A DNA stretch of 64,000 bases, taken from positions 62,001-126,000 of the forward strand of contig UQXL01000001.1 of NCBI GenBank assembly GCA_900545135.1. The letters are read 5' to 3'. This DNA is from an uncultured Eubacteriales bacterium (lineage in GTDB: Bacteria; Bacillota; Clostridia; Peptostreptococcales; Anaerovoracaceae). A program made the translations under genes and the position numbers. Positions within the stretch are counted from its first letter, which is position 1, and each line of letters starts with the position of its first letter. Under the pieces are notes generated by a model. It was not told where the DNA came from. It did no database searches and saw only the letters and a program-made list of their open reading frames with translations. Of the stretch, positions 34,018 through 41,853 are shown one piece after another.

Positions 34018-34079
34018 AAAAGAGACGGCCTCAGCCAATGTCGTTAGCTTATCGACATTGCTTCCGCCCGTCTCTTTTT
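34018..34079. terminator. Bidirectional terminator with nested hairpins
   Basis: Outer stem AAAAGAGACGG with CCGTCTCTTTT; inner stem CAATGTCG with CGACATTG. It separates the small plus-strand gene from the convergent surface-protein gene. Confidence 0.8.
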
Positions 34080-34121
34080 AACATTTACCTATGCTGCATG
34101 GTCATGGCATGGAAAAGAAAT

Positions 34122-35723
34122 CTATTTTGATACTTTTCTCTTATATGCTACTGTTCCGCCAAGAGCTCCTGCTGATGCCAGAAGAAGCACGTATAAGAAA
34201 ATATTTGCCTCGTCGCCCAGCTTAGGAGTATTTGTTTCATTTTTAGATTCCTCGTTTTTAGGATCATCGTTTACAGGATCTTTTTTATCTTCATCCGAAG
34301 TTTTTCCTGCAGCGATTACCGTGTCTTCTTTCGAAATTACTTTCGTCAGGGCTGCATCGCTGAAATATTTGTCGCAGCCTGCGCAGTACCAGTATTCGAT
34401 ATTTCCGTCTTCAGTATCTGTAGCATCCTTGGCTTCAAATTTTACTGCGTTGTGAACGTGAGGAGTTTCCAGCGTGTCTCCCTTTTCCACCTTTTCACCG
34501 TTTACCGTGACTTCACCGCCGTCATTGCTGACAACAACTCCTTCTGCGATTTTAAGGTCTACTTTTCCGGAAATGACGTCTATGCGGTCTCCGTCTGCCG
34601 CTCCTGAAAGTTTTTCGTTTATCTCATCTGAAGTTCCTACAAAGAATACAGCGTCTTCACCGGCTTTAGTATATCCTGCCGCAGCTTTGCTCTCGTCAAT
34701 GAGACTTGCGTCAGGCGCAACGGAGAAAGTACCGCCTGAAATCACGGCGCTTTCAGCTTCTGCCGTCTTTGTTATTTTTCCCTTGAATACACCGTCGTTT
34801 ATGGCAACGTCGCCGTTATCCATGACTTCAATGTCTCCGGTTACAGTACCGCCGTTAAAGGTTACTTTAGTTGAAGGGATATCCTCTTCACCTATATAAT
34901 TCCTATCCATCTGGACTTTTACATTTCCGTTTAAAACAGCGTCTCCGCCTATAATAGCTTCAGGCTGAGCATATTTTTTGTTCCATGAAAGCGCATAGAG
35001 AGCTGCCGCTCCGTCTGCTGCCTTTAAAGTTCCTCCTGTCATCTCCAGCTTGCCCCAGTTCTGAATAGCGCTTCCGCCTGAGGCAGTCGTGGTTGCAGTT
35101 CCGCCTGTCATCTTGATCTTGCCGTTGTCGTCATTCTTGAGCACGATGAATCCGCTCTCAAGATCGCCGCCTATCATATTGAACTGCGCGCCTAAGTTTC
35201 TTATCAGCGAGCTGTAACGGGAAGTACCGTATATCTTTCCGCCCTCCATGTTGAAGACGGCGCTGTCACCGTTATTATCTACAACGTACCATGAGTTGCC
35301 TCCGTTATTAGTCGCTGAACTTCCGGCTTCTTTGGAGCGGGTGAGAGTTCCGCTTTTCATAGTTACAGTTCCGTTGTTGACTAAAGCGCCCTTTCCATGG
35401 CTTACGTTATCTATAGTTCCGCTTCCCGTTATCGTCAAGTTTCCTTTATTTGTTACTGTATGGGAACCGGATTTGTTCGTAAGCGTATTGTCCTGCAAGT
35501 CGAGGGTAATGGTGGAGCCTTCAGGTATGGTGACGCTCTCCTTAACGTCAGTTTCCAAGACAACCGTCTTGCCGTCTGCAGCGTTGATGGCTGCCTGCAG
35601 TGTATCATATTCCTGACCGTCGACCGACGCAGCTTTTGAAGCTCCGTAAGCGGTAAAAGGAACGGCCGCAAATACCATGGAAGCTGCTATGAACGCTGAT
35701 AAAAATTTTGATTTTGCTTTCAT
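34122..35723 (-). CDS. Beta-helix surface protein with sortase-like tail
   Basis: This 533-residue protein has a signal peptide (MKAKSKFLSAFIAASMVFAA, cleavage near YGAS). Residues 35-300 are about a dozen right-handed beta-helix turns with GGT/GTV and ITGSGTIDN motifs. A module of about 50 residues follows with WYCAGCDKYFSD, seen in clostridial surface proteins. An Asp/Asn/Lys-rich spacer and a tail with TPKLGD, a hydrophobic helix and KRKVSK end the protein. TPKLGD is a poor sorting motif (no LPxTG), so covalent anchoring is uncertain. The promoter has a nine-base G tract and may be phase variable. Confidence 0.85.
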   Translation of the reverse strand: MKAKSKFLSAFIAASMVFAAVPFTAYGASKAASVDGQEYDTLQAAINAADGKTVVLETDVKESVTIPEGSTITLDLQDNTLTNKSGSHTVTNKGNLTITGSGTIDNVSHGKGALVNNGTVTMKSGTLTRSKEAGSSATNNGGNSWYVVDNNGDSAVFNMEGGKIYGTSRYSSLIRNLGAQFNMIGGDLESGFIVLKNDDNGKIKMTGGTATTTASGGSAIQNWGKLEMTGGTLKAADGAAALYALSWNKKYAQPEAIIGGDAVLNGNVKVQMDRNYIGEEDIPSTKVTFNGGTVTGDIEVMDNGDVAINDGVFKGKITKTAEAESAVISGGTFSVAPDASLIDESKAAAGYTKAGEDAVFFVGTSDEINEKLSGAADGDRIDVISGKVDLKIAEGVVVSNDGGEVTVNGEKVEKGDTLETPHVHNAVKFEAKDATDTEDGNIEYWYCAGCDKYFSDAALTKVISKEDTVIAAGKTSDEDKKDPVNDDPKNEESKNETNTPKLGDEANIFLYVLLLASAGALGGTVAYKRKVSK

Positions 35724-35771
35724 TTCAATTCCTTGTCCTTTCTTGTCAAAATAAGTTGGTTTATATATTAT

Positions 35772-35802
35772 ATAGTATCCCCCCCCCGTATAATTTTGTC
35801 AA
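35772..35802 (-). promoter_or_regulatory. Candidate phase-variable promoter of the surface-protein gene (G9 tract)
   Basis: TTGACA (35797-35802) is followed by nine bases, nine G (35779-35787) and a -10 candidate TACTAT (35772-35777) at 19 bp; TATAAT further down is at 24 bp. Loss of two G would give the optimal 17-bp spacer. Confidence 0.65.
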
Positions 35803-35863
35803 GATAAAACAGTGTTATTTAATATAACATTTCTTCTCAAGCTATATGGCTTTTATATGTACG

Positions 35864-35890
35864 AAAAAAGAGACTGCTTTCGCAGTCTCT
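35864..35890 (-). terminator. Terminator behind rpmB
   Basis: AGAGACTGC pairs with GCAGTCTCT around TTTC; a T run follows on the minus strand. Confidence 0.85.
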
Positions 35891-35908
35891 CTGGTTGATC
35901 GTCTCAAA

Positions 35909-36103
35909 TTAGATGGCACGGTTCACTTTATTTGATTTAATACATTTTGTGCACACTTTAGCTCTTCTTACTGTGCCATTTTCTTCAGCGATTCTTACAG
36001 TCTGGATATTAGCATTCCATTTTCTTCTCGTGTGTCTGTTGGAGTGGGATACAGCGTTTCCTGATACCTGACCCTTACCACAAATCTCGCACTTTCTTGA
36101 CAT
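35909..36103 (-). CDS. rpmB: 50S ribosomal protein L28
   Basis: This 64-residue ribosomal protein begins MSRKCEICGKG and has NAVSHSNRHTRRKWNAN and a C-terminal CTKCIKSNKV. Four cysteines (two CxxC pairs) mark the zinc-binding form. It is monocistronic, with a ribosome site GAGGTGCGGTAG ahead of the ATG and a strong terminator. Confidence 0.97.
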   Translation of the reverse strand: MSRKCEICGKGQVSGNAVSHSNRHTRRKWNANIQTVRIAEENGTVRRAKVCTKCIKSNKVNRAI

Positions 36104-36340
36104 CTACCGCACCTCCTCTTAGTATATTAAGCAGCTTTTATCAGCTAGTTTTCATTGTTAATTTACATATTGAGCGCTTCTATGCACACTCGAACGAATG
36201 TTATTATATCATAAGGAATGAGGCTGTTCAAGCACTTTTTTAGCTGCAGCAGTCATTTTTTAGATATTTTTTCAAAAATTTTTTGGAAATATCCTTATTT
36301 TCTGGAACAAAACGGCTTTCGTCTGCAATTGCTTGTTTAT

Positions 36341-36375
36341 AAAAAAGCGGAAGCCATGGTGTCCTCAGCTTCCGC
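36341..36375 (-). terminator. Terminator behind the DUF4352 lipoprotein gene
   Basis: GCGGAAGC pairs with GCTTCCGC and is followed on the minus strand by TTTTTT. Confidence 0.8.
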
Positions 36376-36399
36376 CTCAATCTCTCTTTTATTCTGTAA

Positions 36400-36891
36400 C
36401 TATTTTATAACTACTTCAAAAGCAGGCTCCTCGTCTATCAGGAAATTTTCATAATATACGAGAGTCAGCGATTCTGTGTCTTTCGGCTCTTCAAACACAA
36501 TGGTTCCGCTCTTTGTTCCTTCTGGCTTGAGGTCTCCTGAACCGAGGTTAGTGTCCGTATCTATGATAGTTATGGATTCCGTATCCTCCTGACCCTCTCC
36601 GTTTATCATGGCCCAGTCGAAAACATTGTATGACAGATCTTCATCTCTGCCGTTTTCAATGGAAATGCTGACTATGACATATTCCTTTCCCTCGGCAGGA
36701 GTGTCCCACTCGTCTCCCTGCGAATATTCCACATCCGTTACGGTATATTTTGCTCCGTCGATATCTGCAGTCTCTCCTACGGCAAAGCTTGTCTTCTTTT
36801 CAGCTTCTCCATCTCCCGAGTCTTCTGAGCTGCATGACGCGCAAGCAAATACCATCAAAAGCGACATCAATAATGCTAAAACCTTTTTCAT
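36400..36891 (-). CDS. DUF4352 lipoprotein
   Basis: This 163-residue exported lipoprotein has a signal sequence of about 17 residues ending in the lipobox FACASC and a short acidic linker. A DUF4352-type immunoglobulin-like domain follows (VGETADIDGAKYTVTDVE, GKEYVIVSISIENG, GTIVFEEPKDTESLTLVY). The family is of unknown function. It is transcribed alone with its own terminator. Confidence 0.85.
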   Translation of the reverse strand: MKKVLALLMSLLMVFACASCSSEDSGDGEAEKKTSFAVGETADIDGAKYTVTDVEYSQGDEWDTPAEGKEYVIVSISIENGRDEDLSYNVFDWAMINGEGQEDTESITIIDTDTNLGSGDLKPEGTKSGTIVFEEPKDTESLTLVYYENFLIDEEPAFEVVIK

Positions 36892-37045
36892 ATAATTTCT
36901 TGCTTATTATATACAGGTTATTTGTTTAGTTCAGTATATCACATTCCACTTTAAAAATCCATTGATTTTTCACTGTATTTTGTGTTATAGATTGGTTTGC
37001 CCCATTATATCTATAATATAATTGATTACTTAAAGGAGGGGTAAT

Positions 37046-37228
37046 ATGAATAAGTTCGTTGTTATACAAAAAGAAGATAAATCAGTGACTATGACAATAA
37101 GAATAGACCGTTCTCTGCAGGAAAAATATAACGACCTTTCTAAAACCACCAACAGATCCCGCAATGAACTTATAGGACTGGCTCTGCAGTACGCTTTGGA
37201 AAATATGGAGATAAAAGGCGAAGAATAG
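37046..37228 (+). CDS. Ribbon-helix-helix (CopG-like) protein
   Basis: This 60-residue protein has a short beta strand, VTMTIRIDRSLQEKY, and two helices with SKTTNRSRNELIGLALQYAL, the ribbon-helix-helix fold. Such proteins bind DNA as dimers and often act as antitoxins or small repressors; no toxin gene is next to it. A perfect AAAGGAGGGG ribosome site precedes the ATG. It lies directly left of the serine-recombinase element and may be chromosomal or part of it. Confidence 0.75.
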   Translation: MNKFVVIQKEDKSVTMTIRIDRSLQEKYNDLSKTTNRSRNELIGLALQYALENMEIKGEE

Positions 37229-37286
37229 CGAAAATAAAACAGGGCAGTTTTAGCCCCGGCATGATAGGGAAGTAACGATTTTCGGT

Positions 37287-37317
37287 AGAGCAGGACACGC
37301 AAAACGTGTCCTGCTCT
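37287..37317. terminator. 13-bp perfect hairpin at the left end of the recombinase element
   Basis: AGAGCAGGACACG pairs perfectly with CGTGTCCTGCTCT around CAAAA. The recombinase stop codon lies in the right arm. It can terminate both the CopG and the recombinase transcripts. Confidence 0.7.
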
Positions 37318-39096
37318 ATTGTATTGTCCCAATGTAGTTGAAGTGAATGTCAATCTTCTGTGTGTAAAACTTCTTCCTGTAAGCGCCGTCGCGCTCATGC
37401 ACCGTGATGTGGTGGACAAACTCCCGCAGGATTTCCGGGGTCAGCTCCGGCATCTCTAAATGCCGGTCAACAATGGCGAGGAAGTTCCCCACGCTGTCCA
37501 GCTCGTCCTGCTGTCCGGCAAGCTCGGTTTCCAAGCGGGAAATATGCCCCTTCAAGGCTTCCTGCTCCGCCAGATACCGCCCGTTTAACTGCTTGAACTG
37601 TCCGTCTGTGAGTATGCCGGTTGCCAGCTTCTCAAAGGTAGCGGCTATCAGGTTGTCCAGCTCTGCTTGCCGTTTTTTCGCCTGTTCCAGCTCCTTCCGC
37701 TTTACCGCCAGCTCCTTTTTCAACTGCCCGGATTTCTTCGCCGTCAGATGGGAGATAAAGGCTTCCCGGTCTTTTTGCACCGCAGCGCAGGCGTCCTGTA
37801 TGGCTTTCAGTACCGTTTCCCGCAGGTACAGGGCTTTTACCGTGTGGGGCGTGCATGTTTCCTTGTGCCTGTGATACCGCCCGCACAGATAGCTGTACTG
37901 GCTCTCGTCCCAGCTCCCGCACCGGCAAAGGTAATGGGTGCTGCCGCAGTCGGCGCACTGTACCATGCCCGCCAGCATATCCATTTTCCCCCCCAGCTTG
38001 GTGGGCCGCCGCTTGTTTTCCCGTACCCGCTGCACAATGTCCCACAGCTCCCGGTCAATAATCGGCTCATGGGCGTTTTCCACCCGGTAGCGTTCTTCCT
38101 CCGGCACCTCGACTACAAGGTCGCTTTTGTAGGAAGGCTTGTGCGTCTTGCAGCTTGTCTGTATGCCGATATAGTCCGGGGTTTCCAGTATATCCGCTAC
38201 ACTGCTTCCCGACCACCGATAGGGAAAGTCCGGGTTGCGGCTGGAATGGCCCCGCCCAAACTTGCGGTAGGCGTATTCTGTAGGCACAAGTATTCTTTCC
38301 TGTTCCAGCCGCTTTGCAATCTGCTCCGGCCCCATGCCCGAAGCGCACAGGCGGAAGATATGCCGCACCTGTTCCGCCGCCTCCGGGGTCGGGAATGATT
38401 TTGAACCTGTCCGCCGGGTCTTTCTGGTAGCCGTAGGGGAGGAATGGAGGCAATCCGCACACCCTTTTCCGCCTTGTGCTGAATAACGGCGTTGATCTTC
38501 CGGCTGGTCTGCCGGGGATACCACTCGTTAAACAGGTTGGAGAACATGGCTAAATCCTCGTCGCTCTCCGTGTTGGTGGCGCTGTCGTAGTTGTTGGTAA
38601 TGGCGATAGAGCGCACACCCAGCGCGGGAAAGACGATTTCCAACAGGTTATTGGCTTCCGACTGGTTGCGGTACAGGCGGGTCAGGTCGGTCACAATCAG
38701 CGTTGCGGCCTGTCCCTCCCGTATTATTGCCATGACCTTCTGAAAGCCGGGGCGATTGGTCTTTGTCCCGGAAATACCATCGTCATACAGAAACAGGACG
38801 TTTGAAAAGCCCTGTTTTGCCGCATAGTCCCGCAGCATTTCCTCCTGGTGCTGTATGCTCAGGCTGGTGCTTTCCCGGCTGTCCTCGTTGGACAGCCTGC
38901 CATACAATAGCGTGTATTTTTCTGTTTGGTTTCCCTGCCGTTCCAAATCCTGTTCCATCAGGCGCAAGAGGCGGCTTTTCAGGCTGCCCGTCCCCGTTGT
39001 GGGGAGGTACAGGTTCACAAGAAAAGTTGCGCCGCCTTTCTGTATCTCCATCGTTTTGTAAAGATATTCCTGCGGCTCTTTCCTGTTATGCTCCAT
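37316..39096 (-). pseudogene. Large serine recombinase (TnpX-like), frameshifted twice
   Basis: The N-terminal part (38465-39096) encodes a resolvase domain: KYTLLYGRLSNEDSRE with the catalytic serine region, LYDDGISGTKTNRPGFQKV and DLTRLYRN. The C-terminal part (to 37316) has the recombinase domain, a zinc ribbon (CADCGSTHYLCRC) and a coiled coil. At about 38440 and 38397 one extra C each (CCCC instead of CCC) shifts the frame; removing both restores IPPYGYQKDP and PDPEAAEQV. Either two real insertions or homopolymer errors are possible. Residues 1-58 resemble the small TnpW-type proteins encoded next to such recombinases and are fused in frame. Confidence 0.85.
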
Positions 39097-39231
39097 CTGG
39101 CCTCCTTTCCGCCGGATTTATCCCTTGTTTCCGCGAAAAGGTCTTTCCCATGTTACCCCGTCAGGTTTCCGGCTGTTTCTTTGGAAGAGTATCCTTCCTG
39201 TATTTAGTATGCCGGATACTGAAATGGGATA

Positions 39232-39271
39232 GAAAAACCGGGGGACAGATACCGAATATCCGTACCCCGGC
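39232..39271 (-). terminator. Terminator behind the chimeric surface-protein ORF
   Basis: CCGGGGTACGGATA pairs imperfectly with GTATCTGTCCCCCGG around TTCG and is followed by TTTTT on the minus strand. Confidence 0.75.
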
Positions 39272-39285
39272 CTATTATGCCTTAA

Positions 39286-40869
39286 TTATCTGCTGTGCTT
39301 TCTCTTTCTGCTGTAAACAATGGTGCCCGCCATTCCAGCGCCGGCCATGAGCATAACAGCAACCCAAACAATCATATTGCTGTTGTCTCCGGTCTGCGGA
39401 GCGTCGGTAGACGGTTTGGTAGGTTGTTCTGTTGTTCCCGTTGCAGGGATTTCTACTGCTGCCTTCGCATAACCGCAGACGGTGCACTCCTCGTGTTTGC
39501 TGCCTGCTTCGGTCGCGGTAGCTTCCTCATCGGTAATCCACTTAAAAGTATGGGCGGCTATATCCGTCTTATCTCCGCAGGAGCATTCGTACCAATGGTT
39601 TGTATCGTCAAACTTCCATTCTGTACTATAATTGTGTACGTGAGCTTCTATTTCAGCGCCATTTTGGACAGTTTCACCATTCACAGTAATTTCACTGCCG
39701 GTTTGGTTTTTTACCGTTACTTTATCCGGTACTGTAATTTTATCTCCCTGGAGAACAGTAATAGTATCCCCCTCTTTTGCTGAATCAGCCATGATTTGAG
39801 CGTCACCGCCAGCAGCGTACTGGGTAGTTCCATTGTTTGTGAGTCCTATCAGTGCTGTATTGTCAGCGACAAAAGCAGAAGGGTCTGCGGTATAGCTACC
39901 TCCGGCAATCACAACCTGATCTTGCGGCGTTACATTGCCGATCTTACCTACAACATTGGGCGCATTAAAGGTTCCGCCGTTAGCTGAGATGGTTCCGGCT
40001 GCCGTGTCGTCCCCTTGCACCACAAAAGCCATTTTTTCAGCATTAACGACAGCAGTAGATGTCTCCGGGAATATAATGTTTCCTGAGCTATTGCTCGCCT
40101 TTTTCGAGACAACCCCATAGGCGCCATTAAAAGTTCCGCTATTTACGATCACATCTCCGTATGCAATCAACGCACCTGCACCATTTCCATCAAAGACGCC
40201 GCCGTTGACCACTGTTTTGGTAGACGCTGCTGCGCTAATTGCCGCATTATAGGCTGCGCTGTTTGCACCATTGCATTCAAACGTGCCGCCTTCAATGGTC
40301 AGCGAATATCCAGCATTTTGAACAGCCGCCAGATATTTCCCGCCATCGTATACAACCTTTCCGGTCCCTTTGCTGTCCCGGATAATTAGATTTCCCATAT
40401 TGCTGATAACAATAGTTTTTCCAGACACGGTAAAGCCATTTAAATCCAAAATCATGGTAGGCTGCTTTGCCCCGGCTGCATCCCAGTAATTCCCAAATGT
40501 AATCGGGGACGTTGCCCCTTGTTGCAGGGTAATATTCTTTTGCAGGGTCACAGTGTAGGTTCCGTCTGGTTTCCGCACCGGCCTTAATTCCCATATGGGC
40601 GGGAGGTTTCGGAAATCCCTTCCTTCTGTTTTCCGCAGCTTTTCCTGATAGCTGTGATACATGGCGTTGGCGTACTCCCTCCGGCACCCGTGTACGTCCA
40701 TGTGGGAGGGGACAGAAGCAAAGACCGGCTTTCCGGCAGGATTTCCCGCAAACTTCAAGACCGCTTCTTCTTTTCCCGGAAGCACGTCAATCTCCCGCAC
40801 CTTGCCGCCATTATCCGTCTGGACGGGGCCGCTGCTCTTCGAACCCTTTAGCCGCCTCTTTATCGTCAA
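39286..40869 (-). CDS. Chimeric ORF: integrase C-terminal fragment fused to a surface protein
   Basis: The 527-residue frame starts at a TTG. Residues about 20-90 (GGKVREIDVLPGKEEAVLKF, FASVPSHMDVHGCRREYANA) look like the catalytic C-terminal part of a tyrosine integrase, with HGCR as its HxxR box. From about residue 95 the protein is a beta-helix surface protein with many GGT/FNG turns. Two modules with cysteine pairs (WYECSCGDKT, EECTVCGYAK) and a tail with APQTGD, a hydrophobic helix and SRKRKHSR follow. There is no signal peptide, so export is doubtful. It is likely a 5'-truncated surface-protein gene joined to an integrase remnant. Another frame upstream of the TTG reads KAVAYLDDKEAAKGFEEQR. 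Confidence 0.7.
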   Translation of the reverse strand: MTIKRRLKGSKSSGPVQTDNGGKVREIDVLPGKEEAVLKFAGNPAGKPVFASVPSHMDVHGCRREYANAMYHSYQEKLRKTEGRDFRNLPPIWELRPVRKPDGTYTVTLQKNITLQQGATSPITFGNYWDAAGAKQPTMILDLNGFTVSGKTIVISNMGNLIIRDSKGTGKVVYDGGKYLAAVQNAGYSLTIEGGTFECNGANSAAYNAAISAAASTKTVVNGGVFDGNGAGALIAYGDVIVNSGTFNGAYGVVSKKASNSSGNIIFPETSTAVVNAEKMAFVVQGDDTAAGTISANGGTFNAPNVVGKIGNVTPQDQVVIAGGSYTADPSAFVADNTALIGLTNNGTTQYAAGGDAQIMADSAKEGDTITVLQGDKITVPDKVTVKNQTGSEITVNGETVQNGAEIEAHVHNYSTEWKFDDTNHWYECSCGDKTDIAAHTFKWITDEEATATEAGSKHEECTVCGYAKAAVEIPATGTTEQPTKPSTDAPQTGDNSNMIVWVAVMLMAGAGMAGTIVYSRKRKHSR

Positions 40870-41316
40870 GGTAGGCCACTGCTTTTTTCACGCCCTTCGT
40901 CTTTTCATGCTACATCTTTAGTATGACGAATACTGATAGCACTCAATAAACGCAAAAAAGCGGCGCCCCAAATTTATGGGCGCGCCGCCCGCAGTGGCCC
41001 GCCCGACGAAAGGTTCGAAGTTTCGTCAAGCGGCGAGGCCGGTTGTCTATGCATGTCTCCGTCCGTTTCTCCTGTCTCTCCGTTCTTCCGCGTTACTTGC
41101 TTCCCTCTTTGTTCTCCGCTGCTTGTTCCCTTCCGCAGTTTCCCGCCTCACTCTTAGTATGACGGAATTTGAACTGTTTGGACGTATAAAGATAGGACAG
41201 GTAAAAACGCCTGTCCTTTTCCTTCCCTTATGCCGGTTCCCTCTGCCCTTATACTTCCTTTTCGGGCCGGAGGGTTCCTGCCCTGTTTTTTGTTTTCTTA
41301 TTGCCGGCATGCGTTG
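40870..41316. other. Gene-free right part of the GC-rich element
   Basis: I see no credible gene. It contains an inverted repeat (GCGGCGC-CCC around AAATTTAT with GGG-CGCGCCGC, about 40955-40990) and a plus-strand hairpin GGACAGG/CCTGTCC followed by TTTTCCTT (about 41196-41223). Confidence 0.5.
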
Positions 41317-41853
41317 TTACACATATTTTTCCGCCAAAGCCACCTCGCCTCTCTGGCGTGTAAGGTTCATATCTATGACGCGCTGATTGGAGCTTCCGCG
41401 AAACAAAAGCGTCAAATCTTTCTGCTCCGCGATAAATCTTCCGTCCACCAGGAGATCTATCTTTGAAAGCAGCTCGTCTACGTCCATGTCTTTCATCTCT
41501 GTGAGTTCTTCGTAGGTATATCCGCTGTAGGCCATCAGGTTTAAGTCAGGCCTTGCTTCCTTGAGGGCCGCCGCCAGACTGCAGAAGGCCGCCGGCTGAC
41601 AAAAGGGCTCGCCGCCACTGAATGTAACTCCGTCCAAAAGCGGATTGGCTTTGACAGCTTCAACTATCTTTGAAATCTCGCAGTCGTATCCGCCGCAGAA
41701 ATCATGGGTATCAGGGTTATGGCAGTCTTTGCATCCATGGGGACAACCCTGGCAGAATACGGCGAGACGCAGTCCGGGTCCGTCAACGATGGACTCGCGC
41801 ACGACCCCGGCTATTCTAATAGTATCAAATTCTTTCAAGTTCTGTCCTGACAT
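41317..41853 (-). CDS. nrdG: Anaerobic ribonucleotide reductase activating protein
   Basis: This 178-residue radical-SAM activase has the CxxxCxxC cluster motif in CQGCPHGCKDC at about residues 34-44 and the glycine-rich VTFSGGEPF. It generates the glycyl radical on NrdD. Its start overlaps the nrdD end by 29 bp. The GC-rich mobile element begins directly at its 3' end. Confidence 0.97.
   Translation of the reverse strand: MSGQNLKEFDTIRIAGVVRESIVDGPGLRLAVFCQGCPHGCKDCHNPDTHDFCGGYDCEISKIVEAVKANPLLDGVTFSGGEPFCQPAAFCSLAAALKEARPDLNLMAYSGYTYEELTEMKDMDVDELLSKIDLLVDGRFIAEQKDLTLLFRGSSNQRVIDMNLTRQRGEVALAEKYV

Larger units (their letters stand above)
37287..41316. mobile_element. GC-rich remnant of a serine-recombinase element
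   Basis: This stretch is visibly richer in GC than the chromosome on either side and contains a large serine recombinase, a tyrosine-integrase fragment and a surface-protein gene. The right side directly abuts the 3' end of nrdG. No direct repeats marking the exact ends were found. It is interpreted as a decayed, composite insertion. Confidence 0.6.

Noticed and set aside
37981..37996. Run of seven C in the recombinase gene as a phase-variation tract
   Set aside because: The frame is intact across it and the gene is already broken elsewhere.
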